Positions 1 to 7,990 of a stretch of 16,399 nt of DNA are shown here, piece after piece. Source of the DNA: Obelidium mucronatum (taxonomy: Eukaryota > Chytridiomycota > Chytridiomycetes > Chytridiales > Chytriomycetaceae). The position numbers and the translations under genes were made by a program. Location: assembly GCA_025765595.1 (NCBI GenBank), contig JAIVFH010000515.1, forward strand, positions 1 through 16,399, written 5' to 3'. The stretch's first letter is position 1, and each line of letters opens with the position of its first letter. The notes under the pieces are model-generated. The model saw nothing but the letters and a program-made list of their open reading frames with translations, was not told the DNA's origin and searched no databases.

Positions 1-361
1 GGAGAAAAGTCTGGGCAAGGCTTCTTCAAAGTTTGGAAGAGATGCGAGCCAGGTAGAGCGCGTGAAAACTAGAAAAGGGAATTCAAAACAAAAGGCTCCT
101 GCCCACTTTACGCAAGAAGCCGGTGTGCTAGCGTGGCGCCGTTGGCACGCCTATGTTGGCAGAAATTCCGCGCACAACACGAAAAGAAAAAAGAGGTTGC
201 CGATTTGTGGCAGAAACCATGTGTAGAGCAATTTTTTTTTTTTGTTTTTGCTTTGGCGCAGTACTTGCCGCCATTGTTGAAAGCAATAGTGACCACAGAC
301 TCCATGGAGCGAGCGCCAAATTATGCAGGATGTGTCTTGGAGATTTTTGCGTGCAGCCGCG
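1..361. other. Spacer downstream of 5S, shared by long and short units
   Basis: This segment lies on the 3' side of the minus-strand 5S gene and is present in every unit except the truncated one. It holds an EcoRI site, a GC-rich dyad (GCGTG facing CACGC, about 132-151), and a T12 run at 232-243 followed by GTTTTTGCTTTGGCGCAG. Several short reading frames overlap in both directions, which is not how a real gene looks. I recognise no tRNA, snRNA, spliced leader or SRP RNA in it. It is best described as non-transcribed spacer, with an unrecognised small RNA not excluded. Confidence 0.7.
232..243 (+). repeat. Poly-T tract in the spacer, variable between units
   Basis: Twelve T on the plus strand follow GAGCAA. 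Counting by eye, the tract has 12 T in most units, 13 in those starting at 1403, 4604, 5001, 7504, 10891, 14899 and 15297, 14 in those at 9698, 10497, 11288 and 11689, 11 at 2091 and 10 at 3899. It is the main source of one-base length differences between units. It would stop any RNA polymerase III transcript on the plus strand. On the minus strand it is an A tract, possibly nucleosome-disfavouring. Confidence 0.8.
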
Positions 362-368
362 AAAAAAA
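362..368 (-). terminator. RNA polymerase III terminator of 5S copy 1
   Basis: A run of seven T on the minus strand directly follows the GTGCTGTAG end of 5S. Four or more T on the coding strand normally stops RNA polymerase III. The run is kept in every unit, short ones included, and varies only from 6 to 10 T. Confidence 0.9.
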
Positions 369-484
369 CTACAGCACACTGTATTCCCGCGTGGTCTCCC
401 ACCGCAGTACTGACAATGCCATCACCAGCTTAACTTCGGAGATCGGACGGGATCCGGTGCTTTTTGGTGTGTATGGCCGTAGTT
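367..484 (-). rRNA. 5S ribosomal RNA gene, copy 1 (reference copy)
   Basis: This gene encodes 5S rRNA, the small RNA of the large ribosomal subunit, made by RNA polymerase III. The predicted RNA is 118 nt. Helix I pairs nt 1-6 AACTAC with nt 113-118 GTAGTT. Helix II pairs CACCA (16-20) with TGGTG (58-62). Helix III pairs CGGA with TCCG around the ATCCCGTCCGA loop. Helix IV pairs GTGG with CCAC around GAGA. Helix V pairs CATTGT with ACAGTG through G-U pairs. The internal promoter is visible: an A-box-like GAAGTTAAGC near 428-437 and a C-box-like segment with GTGGGAGACCAC near 387-405, which TFIIIA normally binds. The T7 terminator is at 362-368, the TATA box at 509-514 and the palindrome at 518-531. 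I placed the 5' end at 484 so that helix I closes and GGCC begins six nt in, as in other eukaryotic 5S; the ends could shift by 1-2 nt. Confidence 0.95.
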
Positions 485-508
485 GCAGGTTCTGTTTCTG
501 TGTTGCGC

Positions 509-514
509 TTTATA
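509..514 (-). promoter_or_regulatory. TATA-type box of the 5S gene
   Basis: On the minus strand the hexamer TATAAA starts exactly 30 nt before the predicted 5S start. A TATA-like element near -30 that helps place TFIIIB is known for 5S genes of several eukaryotic groups. The same box is present at the same distance in every intact copy and in the truncated unit, and is absent from all short units. Its function is inferred from position. Confidence 0.7.
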
Positions 515-517
515 CGA

Positions 518-531
518 TTGACAGCTGTCAA
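518..531. promoter_or_regulatory. 14-bp perfect palindrome upstream of the 5S TATA box
   Basis: TTGACAGCTGTCAA is its own reverse complement and lies at -47 to -34 relative to the 5S start, three bases from the TATA box. It occurs in every long unit and in the truncated unit. Its half site GCTGTCAAA recurs at 600-608, and that second half site is also kept in the short units. The position and perfect symmetry suggest a dimeric protein site. The core is also the kind of dimer site bound by some TALE homeodomain proteins, but the factor here is unknown. Confidence 0.5.
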
Positions 532-700
532 AAACAGCAAACTATGAAAAAAAAAACTCTTTTTTCTTTGGAACCAGGGCGGCCCTTGAAATAAAGCCGG
601 CTGTCAAAAAATAAAATTTGTTGTCTTGACAAACTGATTACCATAACAGATGTCCGCCTGCCTGTTTCTTTAGTTTTGGCTGCTATGAGGCATCTCAAAA
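532..700. other. Upstream spacer found only in gene-bearing units
   Basis: This stretch lies upstream of the 5S promoter (5S reads leftward). It holds an A10 run at 547-556, which is T10 on the 5S strand and could act as a fail-safe terminator for readthrough from the neighbouring copy. It also holds the GCCGGCTGTCAAA island (about 596-608) and AT-rich sequence up to the next unit. Short units keep only 593-608 of it. I see no gene here. Confidence 0.6.
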
Positions 701-1068
701 ATGGAGAAAAGTCTGGGCAAGGCTTCTTCAAAGTTTGGAAGAGATGCGAGCCAGGTAGAGCGCGTGAAAACTAGAAAAGGGAATTCAAAACAAAAGGCTC
801 CTGCCCACTTTACGCAAGAAGCCGGTGTGCTAGCGTGGCGCCGTTGGCACGCCTATGTTGGCAGAAATTCCGCGCACAACACGAAAAGAAAAAAGAGGTT
901 GCCGATTTGTGGCAGAAACCATGTGTAGAGCAATTTTTTTTTTTTGTTTTTGCTTTGGCGCAGTACTTGCCGCCATTGTTGAAAGCAATAGTGACCACAG
1001 ACTCCATGGAGCGAGCGCCAAATTATGCAGGATGTGTCTTGGAGATTTTTGCGTGCAGCCGCGAAAAA

Positions 1069-1186
1069 AACTACAGCACACTGTATTCCCGCGTGGTCTC
1101 CCACCGCAGTACTGACAATGCCATCACCAGCTTAACTTCGGAGATCGGACGGGATCCGGTGCTTTTTGGTGTGTATGGCCGTAGTT
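1069..1186 (-). rRNA. 5S ribosomal RNA gene, copy 2
   Basis: Intact 118-nt gene, by eye identical to the copy at 367-484, in a standard 702-bp unit. The T7 terminator is at 1064-1070, the TATA box at 1211-1216 and the palindrome at 1220-1233. Confidence 0.95.
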
Positions 1187-1402
1187 GCAGGTTCTGTTTC
1201 TGTGTTGCGCTTTATACGATTGACAGCTGTCAAAAACAGCAAACTATGAAAAAAAAAACTCTTTTTTCTTTGGAACCAGGGCGGCCCTTGAAATAAAGCC
1301 GGCTGTCAAAAAATAAAATTTGTTGTCTTGACAAACTGATTACCATAACAGATGTCCGCCTGCCTGTTTCTTTAGTTTTGGCTGCTATGAGGCATCTCAA
1401 AA

Positions 1403-1799
1403 ATGGAGAAAAGTCTGGGCAAGGCTTCTTCAAAGTTTGGAAGAGATGCGAGCCAGGTAGAGCGCGTGAAAACTAGAAAAGGGAATTCAAAACAAAAGGC
1501 TCCTGCCCACTTTACGCAAGAAGCCGGTGTGCTAGCGTGGCGCCGTTGGCACGCCTATGTTGGCAGAAATTCCGCGCACAACACGAAAAGAAAAAAGAGG
1601 TTGCCGATTTGTGGCAGAAACCATGTGTAGAGCAATTTTTTTTTTTTTGTTTTTGCTTTGGCGCAGTACTTGCCGCCATTGTTGAAAGCAATAGTGACCA
1701 CAGACTCCATGGAGCGAGCGCCAAATTATGCAGGATGTGTCTTGGAGATTTTTGCGTGCAGCCGCGAAAAAAACTACAGCACACAAAGCCGGCTGTCAA
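1403..1799. repeat. Short 5S-less repeat unit S1 (397 bp)
   Basis: The downstream spacer (T13 tract) runs to the 5S terminator (1767-1773) and the last 13 nt of 5S (1772-1784), then jumps to the 16-bp island AAAGCCGGCTGTCAAA (1785-1800) and straight into the next unit. No 5S body or promoter is left. This unit lies directly downstream, in the 5S sense, of the orphan promoter in the truncated unit at 1800-2090. Confidence 0.95.
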
Positions 1800-1848
1800 A
1801 TGGAGAAAAGTCTGGGCAAGGCTTCTTCAAAGTTTGGAAGAGATGCGA

Positions 1849-1874
1849 GCTTTTTGGTGTGTATGGCCGTAGTT
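1849..1874 (-). pseudogene. Truncated 5S gene: first 26 nt only
   Basis: Only the 5' 26 nt of 5S survive (AACTACGG through AAAAAGC). They are joined at a two-base GC microhomology to spacer at GATGCGAGC. The A-box, intermediate element and C-box are all lost, so TFIIIA could not bind in the usual way. The TATA box (1899-1904) and palindrome (1908-1921) upstream are unchanged. The next terminator in the transcribed direction is that of short unit S1 at 1767-1773, which still carries the last 13 nt of 5S. Confidence 0.93.
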
Positions 1875-1898
1875 GCAGGTTCTGTTTCTGTGTTGCGC

Positions 1899-1904
1899 TT
1901 TATA
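1899..1904 (-). promoter_or_regulatory. Orphan 5S TATA box in the truncated unit
   Basis: TATAAA stands 30 nt before the 26-nt 5S remnant, exactly as in intact copies, with the palindrome at 1908-1921. This is the only promoter in the window separated from the internal control region. Whether it can fire alone is unknown; 5S genes generally need the internal elements. Confidence 0.55.
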
Positions 1905-2410
1905 CGATTGACAGCTGTCAAAAACAGCAAACTATGAAAAAAAAAACTCTTTTTTCTTTGGAACCAGGGCGGCCCTTGAAATAAAGCCGGCTGTCAAAAA
2001 ATAAAATTTGTTGTCTTGACAAACTGATTACCATAACAGATGTCCGCCTGCCTGTTTCTTTAGTTTTGGCTGCTATGAGGCATCTCAAAAATGGAGAAAA
2101 GTCTGGGCAAGGCTTCTTCAAAGTTTGGAAGAGATGCGAGCCAGGTAGAGCGCGTGAAAACTAGAAAAGGGAATTCAAAACAAAAGGCTCCTGCCCACTT
2201 TACGCAAGAAGCCGGTGTGCTAGCGTGGCGCCGTTGGCACGCCTATGTTGGCAGAAATTCCGCGCACAACACGAAAAGAAAAAAGAGGTTGCCGATTTGT
2301 GGCAGAAACCATGTGTAGAGCAATTTTTTTTTTTGTTTTTGCTTTGGCGCAGTACTTGCCGCCATTGTTGAAAGCAATAGTGACCACAGACTCCATGGAG
2401 CGAGCGCCAA

Positions 2411-2420
2411 AGAAGGCGTA
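2411..2420. other. 10-bp insertion private to one unit
   Basis: Between GCGCCAA and ATTATGC this unit carries ten extra bases, AGAAGGCGTA, seen in no other copy. It accounts for the 711-bp length of the unit at 2091-2801 together with a one-base shorter poly-T tract (11 T). It lies about 55 bp beyond the 5S 3' end and should not affect the gene. It is not an obvious duplication of adjacent sequence. Confidence 0.85.
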
Positions 2421-2467
2421 ATTATGCAGGATGTGTCTTGGAGATTTTTGCGTGCAGCCGCGAAAAA

Positions 2468-2585
2468 AACTACAGCACACTGTATTCCCGCGTGGTCTCC
2501 CACCGCAGTACTGACAATGCCATCACCAGCTTAACTTCGGAGATCGGACGGGATCCGGTGCTTTTTGGTGTGTATGGCCGTAGTT
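2468..2585 (-). rRNA. 5S ribosomal RNA gene, copy 3
   Basis: Intact 118-nt gene, by eye identical to copy 1. The T7 terminator is at 2463-2469, the TATA box at 2610-2615 and the palindrome at 2619-2632. Its downstream spacer carries the private 10-bp insertion at 2411-2420. Confidence 0.95.
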
Positions 2586-2801
2586 GCAGGTTCTGTTTCT
2601 GTGTTGCGCTTTATACGATTGACAGCTGTCAAAAACAGCAAACTATGAAAAAAAAAACTCTTTTTTCTTTGGAACCAGGGCGGCCCTTGAAATAAAGCCG
2701 GCTGTCAAAAAATAAAATTTGTTGTCTTGACAAACTGATTACCATAACAGATGTCCGCCTGCCTGTTTCTTTAGTTTTGGCTGCTATGAGGCATCTCAAA
2801 A

Positions 2802-3196
2802 ATGGAGAAAAGTCTGGGCAAGGCTTCTTCAAAGTTTGGAAGAGATGCGAGCCAGGTAGAGCGCGTGAAAACTAGAAAAGGGAATTCAAAACAAAAGGCT
2901 CCTGCCCACTTTACGCAAGAAGCCGGTGTGCTAGCGTGGCGCCGTTGGCACGCCTATGTTGGCAGAAATTCCGCGCACAACACGAAAAGAAAAAGAGGTT
3001 GCCGATTTGTGGCAGAAACCATGTGTAGAGCAATTTTTTTTTTTTGTTTTTGCTTTGGCGCAGTACTTGCCGCCATTGTTGAAAGCAATAGTGACCACAG
3101 ACTCCATGGAGCGAGCGCCAAATTATGCAGGATGTGTCTTGGAGATTTTTGCGTGCAGCCGCGAAAAAAACTACAGCACACAAAGCCGGCTGTCAA
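2802..3196. repeat. Short 5S-less repeat unit S2 (395 bp)
   Basis: Same two deletion junctions as S1. The 13-nt 5S 3' remnant is at 3169-3181 and the 16-bp island follows. One A is missing from the purine tract near 2990, where the unit reads GAAAAGAAAAAGAGG. Confidence 0.95.
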
Positions 3197-3564
3197 ATGG
3201 AGAAAAGTCTGGGCAAGGCTTCTTCAAAGTTTGGAAGAGATGCGAGCCAGGTAGAGCGCGTGAAAACTAGAAAAGGGAATTCAAAACAAAAGGCTCCTGC
3301 CCACTTTACGCAAGAAGCCGGTGTGCTAGCGTGGCGCCGTTGGCACGCCTATGTTGGCAGAAATTCCGCGCACAACACGAAAAGAAAAAAGAGGTTGCCG
3401 ATTTGTGGCAGAAACCATGTGTAGAGCAATTTTTTTTTTTTGTTTTTGCTTTGGCGCAGTACTTGCCGCCATTGTTGAAAGCAATAGTGACCACAGACTC
3501 CATGGAGCGAGCGCCAAATTATGCAGGATGTGTCTTGGAGATTTTTGCGTGCAGCCGCGAAAAA

Positions 3565-3682
3565 AACTACAGCACACTGTATTCCCGCGTGGTCTCCCAC
3601 CGCAGTACTGACAATGCCATCACCAGCTTAACTTCGGAGATCGGACGGGATCCGGTGCTTTTTGGTGTGTATGGCCGTAGTT
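3565..3682 (-). rRNA. 5S ribosomal RNA gene, copy 4
   Basis: Intact 118-nt gene in a 702-bp unit, by eye identical to copy 1. The terminator is at 3560-3566, the TATA box at 3707-3712 and the palindrome at 3716-3729. Confidence 0.95.
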
Positions 3683-4269
3683 GCAGGTTCTGTTTCTGTG
3701 TTGCGCTTTATACGATTGACAGCTGTCAAAAACAGCAAACTATGAAAAAAAAAACTCTTTTTTCTTTGGAACCAGGGCGGCCCTTGAAATAAAGCCGGCT
3801 GTCAAAAAATAAAATTTGTTGTCTTGACAAACTGATTACCATAACAGATGTCCGCCTGCCTGTTTCTTTAGTTTTGGCTGCTATGAGGCATCTCAAAAAT
3901 GGAGAAAAGTCTGGGCAAGGCTTCTTCAAAGTTTGGAAGAGATGCGAGCCAGGTAGAGCGCGTGAAAACTAGAAAAGGGAATTCAAAACAAAAGGCTCCT
4001 GCCCACTTTACGCAAGAAGCCGGTGTGCTAGCGTGGCGCCGTTGGCACGCCTATGTTGGCAGAAATTCCGCGCACACACGAAAAAAAAAAGAGGTTGCCG
4101 ATTTGTGGCAGAAACCATGTGTGTAGAGCAATTTTTTTTTTGTTTTTGCTTTGCTTTGGCGCAGTACTTGCCGCCATTGTTGAAAGCAATAGTGACCACA
4201 GACTCCATGGAGCGAGCGCCAAATTATGCAGGATGTGTCTTGGAGATTTTTGCGTGCAGCCGCGAAAAA

Positions 4270-4387
4270 AACTACAGCACACTGTATTCCCGCGTGGTCT
4301 CCCACCGCAGTACTGACAATGCCATCACCAGCTTAACTTCGGAGATCGGACGGGATCCGGTGCTTTTTGGTGTGTATGGCCGTAGTT
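4270..4387 (-). rRNA. 5S ribosomal RNA gene, copy 5
   Basis: Intact 118-nt gene in a 705-bp unit. The terminator is at 4265-4271, the TATA box at 4412-4417 and the palindrome at 4421-4434. Gene and promoter match copy 1, but the downstream spacer at about 4074-4158 carries a cluster of small repeat-length changes. Confidence 0.95.
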
Positions 4388-4603
4388 GCAGGTTCTGTTT
4401 CTGTGTTGCGCTTTATACGATTGACAGCTGTCAAAAACAGCAAACTATGAAAAAAAAAACTCTTTTTTCTTTGGAACCAGGGCGGCCCTTGAAATAAAGC
4501 CGGCTGTCAAAAAATAAAATTTGTTGTCTTGACAAACTGATTACCATAACAGATGTCCGCCTGCCTGTTTCTTTAGTTTTGGCTGCTATGAGGCATCTCA
4601 AAA

Positions 4604-5000
4604 ATGGAGAAAAGTCTGGGCAAGGCTTCTTCAAAGTTTGGAAGAGATGCGAGCCAGGTAGAGCGCGTGAAAACTAGAAAAGGGAATTCAAAACAAAAGG
4701 CTCCTGCCCACTTTACGCAAGAAGCCGGTGTGCTAGCGTGGCGCCGTTGGCACGCCTATGTTGGCAGAAATTCCGCGCACAACACGAAAAGAAAAAAGAG
4801 GTTGCCGATTTGTGGCAGAAACCATGTGTAGAGCAATTTTTTTTTTTTTGTTTTTGCTTTGGCGCAGTACTTGCCGCCATTGTTGAAAGCAATAGTGACC
4901 ACAGACTCCATGGAGCGAGCGCCAAATTATGCAGGATGTGTCTTGGAGATTTTTGCGTGCAGCCGCGAAAAAAACTACAGCACACAAAGCCGGCTGTCAA
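4604..5000. repeat. Short 5S-less repeat unit S3 (397 bp)
   Basis: Standard short structure with a T13 tract. The 5S 3' remnant is at 4973-4985 and the terminator at 4968-4974. The following long unit also has T13, which suggests the two share recent history. Confidence 0.95.
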
Positions 5001-5369
5001 ATGGAGAAAAGTCTGGGCAAGGCTTCTTCAAAGTTTGGAAGAGATGCGAGCCAGGTAGAGCGCGTGAAAACTAGAAAAGGGAATTCAAAACAAAAGGCTC
5101 CTGCCCACTTTACGCAAGAAGCCGGTGTGCTAGCGTGGCGCCGTTGGCACGCCTATGTTGGCAGAAATTCCGCGCACAACACGAAAAGAAAAAAGAGGTT
5201 GCCGATTTGTGGCAGAAACCATGTGTAGAGCAATTTTTTTTTTTTTGTTTTTGCTTTGGCGCAGTACTTGCCGCCATTGTTGAAAGCAATAGTGACCACA
5301 GACTCCATGGAGCGAGCGCCAAATTATGCAGGATGTGTCTTGGAGATTTTTGCGTGCAGCCGCGAAAAA

Positions 5370-5487
5370 AACTACAGCACACTGTATTCCCGCGTGGTCT
5401 CCCACCGCAGTACTGACAATGCCATCACCAGCTTAACTTCGGAGATCGGACGGGATCCGGTGCTTTTTGGTGTGTATGGCCGTAGTT
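5370..5487 (-). rRNA. 5S ribosomal RNA gene, copy 6
   Basis: Intact 118-nt gene in a 703-bp unit (T13 tract). The terminator is at 5365-5371, the TATA box at 5512-5517 and the palindrome at 5521-5534. Confidence 0.95.
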
Positions 5488-6071
5488 GCAGGTTCTGTTT
5501 CTGTGTTGCGCTTTATACGATTGACAGCTGTCAAAAACAGCAAACTATGAAAAAAAAAACTCTTTTTTCTTTGGAACCAGGGCGGCCCTTGAAATAAAGC
5601 CGGCTGTCAAAAAATAAAATTTGTTGTCTTGACAAACTGATTACCATAACAGATGTCCGCCTGCCTGTTTCTTTAGTTTTGGCTGCTATGAGGCATCTCA
5701 AAAATGGAGAAAAGTCTGGGCAAGGCTTCTTCAAAGTTTGGAAGAGATGCGAGCCAGGTAGAGCGCGTGAAAACTAGAAAAGGGAATTCAAAACAAAAGG
5801 CTCCTGCCCACTTTACGCAAGAAGCCGGTGTGCTAGCGTGGCGCCGTTGGCACGCCTATGTTGGCAGAAATTCCGCGCACAACACGAAAAGAAAAAAGAG
5901 GTTGCCGATTTGTGGCAGAAACCATGTGTAGAGCAATTTTTTTTTTTTGTTTTTGCTTTGGCGCAGTACTTGCCGCCATTGTTGAAAGCAATAGTGACCA
6001 CAGACTCCATGGAGCGAGCGCCAAATTATGCAGGATGTGTCTTGGAGATTTTTGCGTGCAGCCGCGAAAAA

Positions 6072-6189
6072 AACTACAGCACACTGTATTCCCGCGTGGT
6101 CTCCCACCGCAGTACTGACAATGCCATCACCAGCTTAACTTCGGAGATCGGACGGGATCCGGTGCTTTTTGGTGTGTATGGCCGTAGTT
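6072..6189 (-). rRNA. 5S ribosomal RNA gene, copy 7
   Basis: Intact 118-nt gene in a 702-bp unit. The terminator is at 6067-6073, the TATA box at 6214-6219 and the palindrome at 6223-6236. It lies in a run of three consecutive long units (5001-7107). Confidence 0.95.
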
Positions 6190-6773
6190 GCAGGTTCTGT
6201 TTCTGTGTTGCGCTTTATACGATTGACAGCTGTCAAAAACAGCAAACTATGAAAAAAAAAACTCTTTTTTCTTTGGAACCAGGGCGGCCCTTGAAATAAA
6301 GCCGGCTGTCAAAAAATAAAATTTGTTGTCTTGACAAACTGATTACCATAACAGATGTCCGCCTGCCTGTTTCTTTAGTTTTGGCTGCTATGAGGCATCT
6401 CAAAAATGGAGAAAAGTCTGGGCAAGGCTTCTTCAAAGTTTGGAAGAGATGCGAGCCAGGTAGAGCGCGTGAAAACTAGAAAAGGGAATTCAAAACAAAA
6501 GGCTCCTGCCCACTTTACGCAAGAAGCCGGTGTGCTAGCGTGGCGCCGTTGGCACGCCTATGTTGGCAGAAATTCCGCGCACAACACGAAAAGAAAAAAG
6601 AGGTTGCCGATTTGTGGCAGAAACCATGTGTAGAGCAATTTTTTTTTTTTGTTTTTGCTTTGGCGCAGTACTTGCCGCCATTGTTGAAAGCAATAGTGAC
6701 CACAGACTCCATGGAGCGAGCGCCAAATTATGCAGGATGTGTCTTGGAGATTTTTGCGTGCAGCCGCGAAAAA

Positions 6774-6891
6774 AACTACAGCACACTGTATTCCCGCGTG
6801 GTCTCCCACCGCAGTACTGACAATGCCATCACCAGCTTAACTTCGGAGATCGGACGGGATCCGGTGCTTTTTGGTGTGTATGGCCGTAGTT
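6774..6891 (-). rRNA. 5S ribosomal RNA gene, copy 8
   Basis: Intact 118-nt gene in a 702-bp unit. The terminator is at 6769-6775, the TATA box at 6916-6921 and the palindrome at 6925-6938. Confidence 0.95.
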
Positions 6892-7107
6892 GCAGGTTCT
6901 GTTTCTGTGTTGCGCTTTATACGATTGACAGCTGTCAAAAACAGCAAACTATGAAAAAAAAAACTCTTTTTTCTTTGGAACCAGGGCGGCCCTTGAAATA
7001 AAGCCGGCTGTCAAAAAATAAAATTTGTTGTCTTGACAAACTGATTACCATAACAGATGTCCGCCTGCCTGTTTCTTTAGTTTTGGCTGCTATGAGGCAT
7101 CTCAAAA

Positions 7108-7503
7108 ATGGAGAAAAGTCTGGGCAAGGCTTCTTCAAAGTTTGGAAGAGATGCGAGCCAGGTAGAGCGCGTGAAAACTAGAAAAGGGAATTCAAAACAA
7201 AAGGCTCCTGCCCACTTTACGCAAGAAGCCGGTGTGCTAGCGTGGCGCCGTTGGCACGCCTATGTTGGCAGAAATTCCGCGCACAACACGAAAAGAAAAA
7301 AGAGGTTGCCGATTTGTGGCAGAAACCATGTGTAGAGCAATTTTTTTTTTTTGTTTTTGCTTTGGCGCAGTACTTGCCGCCATTGTTGAAAGCAATAGTG
7401 ACCACAGACTCCATGGAGCGAGCGCCAAATTATGCAGGATGTGTCTTGGAGATTTTTGCGTGCAGCCGCGAAAAAAACTACAGCACACAAAGCCGGCTGT
7501 CAA
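7108..7503. repeat. Short 5S-less repeat unit S4 (396 bp)
   Basis: Exact-length short unit. The 5S 3' remnant is at 7476-7488 and the terminator at 7471-7477. Confidence 0.95.
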
Positions 7504-7872
7504 ATGGAGAAAAGTCTGGGCAAGGCTTCTTCAAAGTTTGGAAGAGATGCGAGCCAGGTAGAGCGCGTGAAAACTAGAAAAGGGAATTCAAAACAAAAGG
7601 CTCCTGCCCACTTTACGCAAGAAGCCGGTGTGCTAGCGTGGCGCCGTTGGCACGCCTATGTTGGCAGAAATTCCGCGCACAACACGAAAAGAAAAAAGAG
7701 GTTGCCGATTTGTGGCAGAAACCATGTGTAGAGCAATTTTTTTTTTTTTGTTTTTGCTTTGGCGCAGTACTTGCCGCCATTGTTGAAAGCAATAGTGACC
7801 ACAGACTCCATGGAGCGAGCGCCAAATTATGCAGGATGTGTCTTGGAGATTTTTGCGTGCAGCCGCGAAAAA

Positions 7873-7990
7873 AACTACAGCACACTGTATTCCCGCGTGG
7901 TCTCCCACCGCAGTACTGACAATGCCATCACCAGCTTAACTTCGGAGATCGGACGGGATCCGGTGCTTTTTGGTGTGTATGGCCGTAGTT
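7873..7990 (-). rRNA. 5S ribosomal RNA gene, copy 9
   Basis: Intact 118-nt gene in a 703-bp unit (T13 tract). The terminator is at 7868-7874, the TATA box at 8015-8020 and the palindrome at 8024-8037. Confidence 0.95.

Larger units (their letters stand above)
1800..2090. repeat. Truncated 291-bp repeat unit
   Basis: The unit keeps its first 51 bp, has lost about 411 bp (most of the downstream spacer and nearly all of 5S), and then continues with the 5S 5' end, promoter and full upstream spacer. It has no EcoRI site. It occurs once in the window, so this deletion has not spread here. Confidence 0.95.

Noticed and set aside
226..270. Spliced-leader or snRNA gene with an Sm-like site (AATTTT...TG), and a U4-like CTTTGGCGCAGT stretch
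   Set aside because: The T run is too long for a typical Sm site. No known spliced-leader sequence of kinetoplastids, dinoflagellates or nematodes was seen on either strand, and the U4 similarity covers only a few bases.
232..270. Poly-T then GCTTTGGCGCAG as a polypyrimidine tract and 3' splice site
   Set aside because: It resembles an acceptor by composition only; no downstream coding sequence exists.
1..361. tRNA or other RNA polymerase III gene with internal A and B boxes in the spacer
   Set aside because: No B-box-like GGTTCGANTCC and no cloverleaf was found on either strand by eye.
495..520. Similarity of TTCTGTTTCTGTG...TTTATACG to a kinetoplastid spliced-leader end
   Set aside because: Only short interrupted stretches match, and the segment is the 5S promoter on the other strand.
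380..592. Block missing from short units as an inserted mobile element in the long units
   Set aside because: The block contains most of the 5S gene itself and its promoter, has no target-site duplication or terminal repeats, and the short units keep a 5S 3' end. Deletion is the simpler reading.
133..594. 153-residue plus-strand frame running through the 5S region
   Set aside because: It is antisense to the 5S rRNA gene and includes a phenylalanine run encoded by the poly-T tract, so it is a chance frame.
701..928. 75-residue reading frame starting MEKSLGK, repeated in most units, as a protein gene
   Set aside because: It lies in the spacer, overlaps other frames of similar length on both strands, is lysine-rich with no recognisable domain, and is copied only because the repeat is copied.
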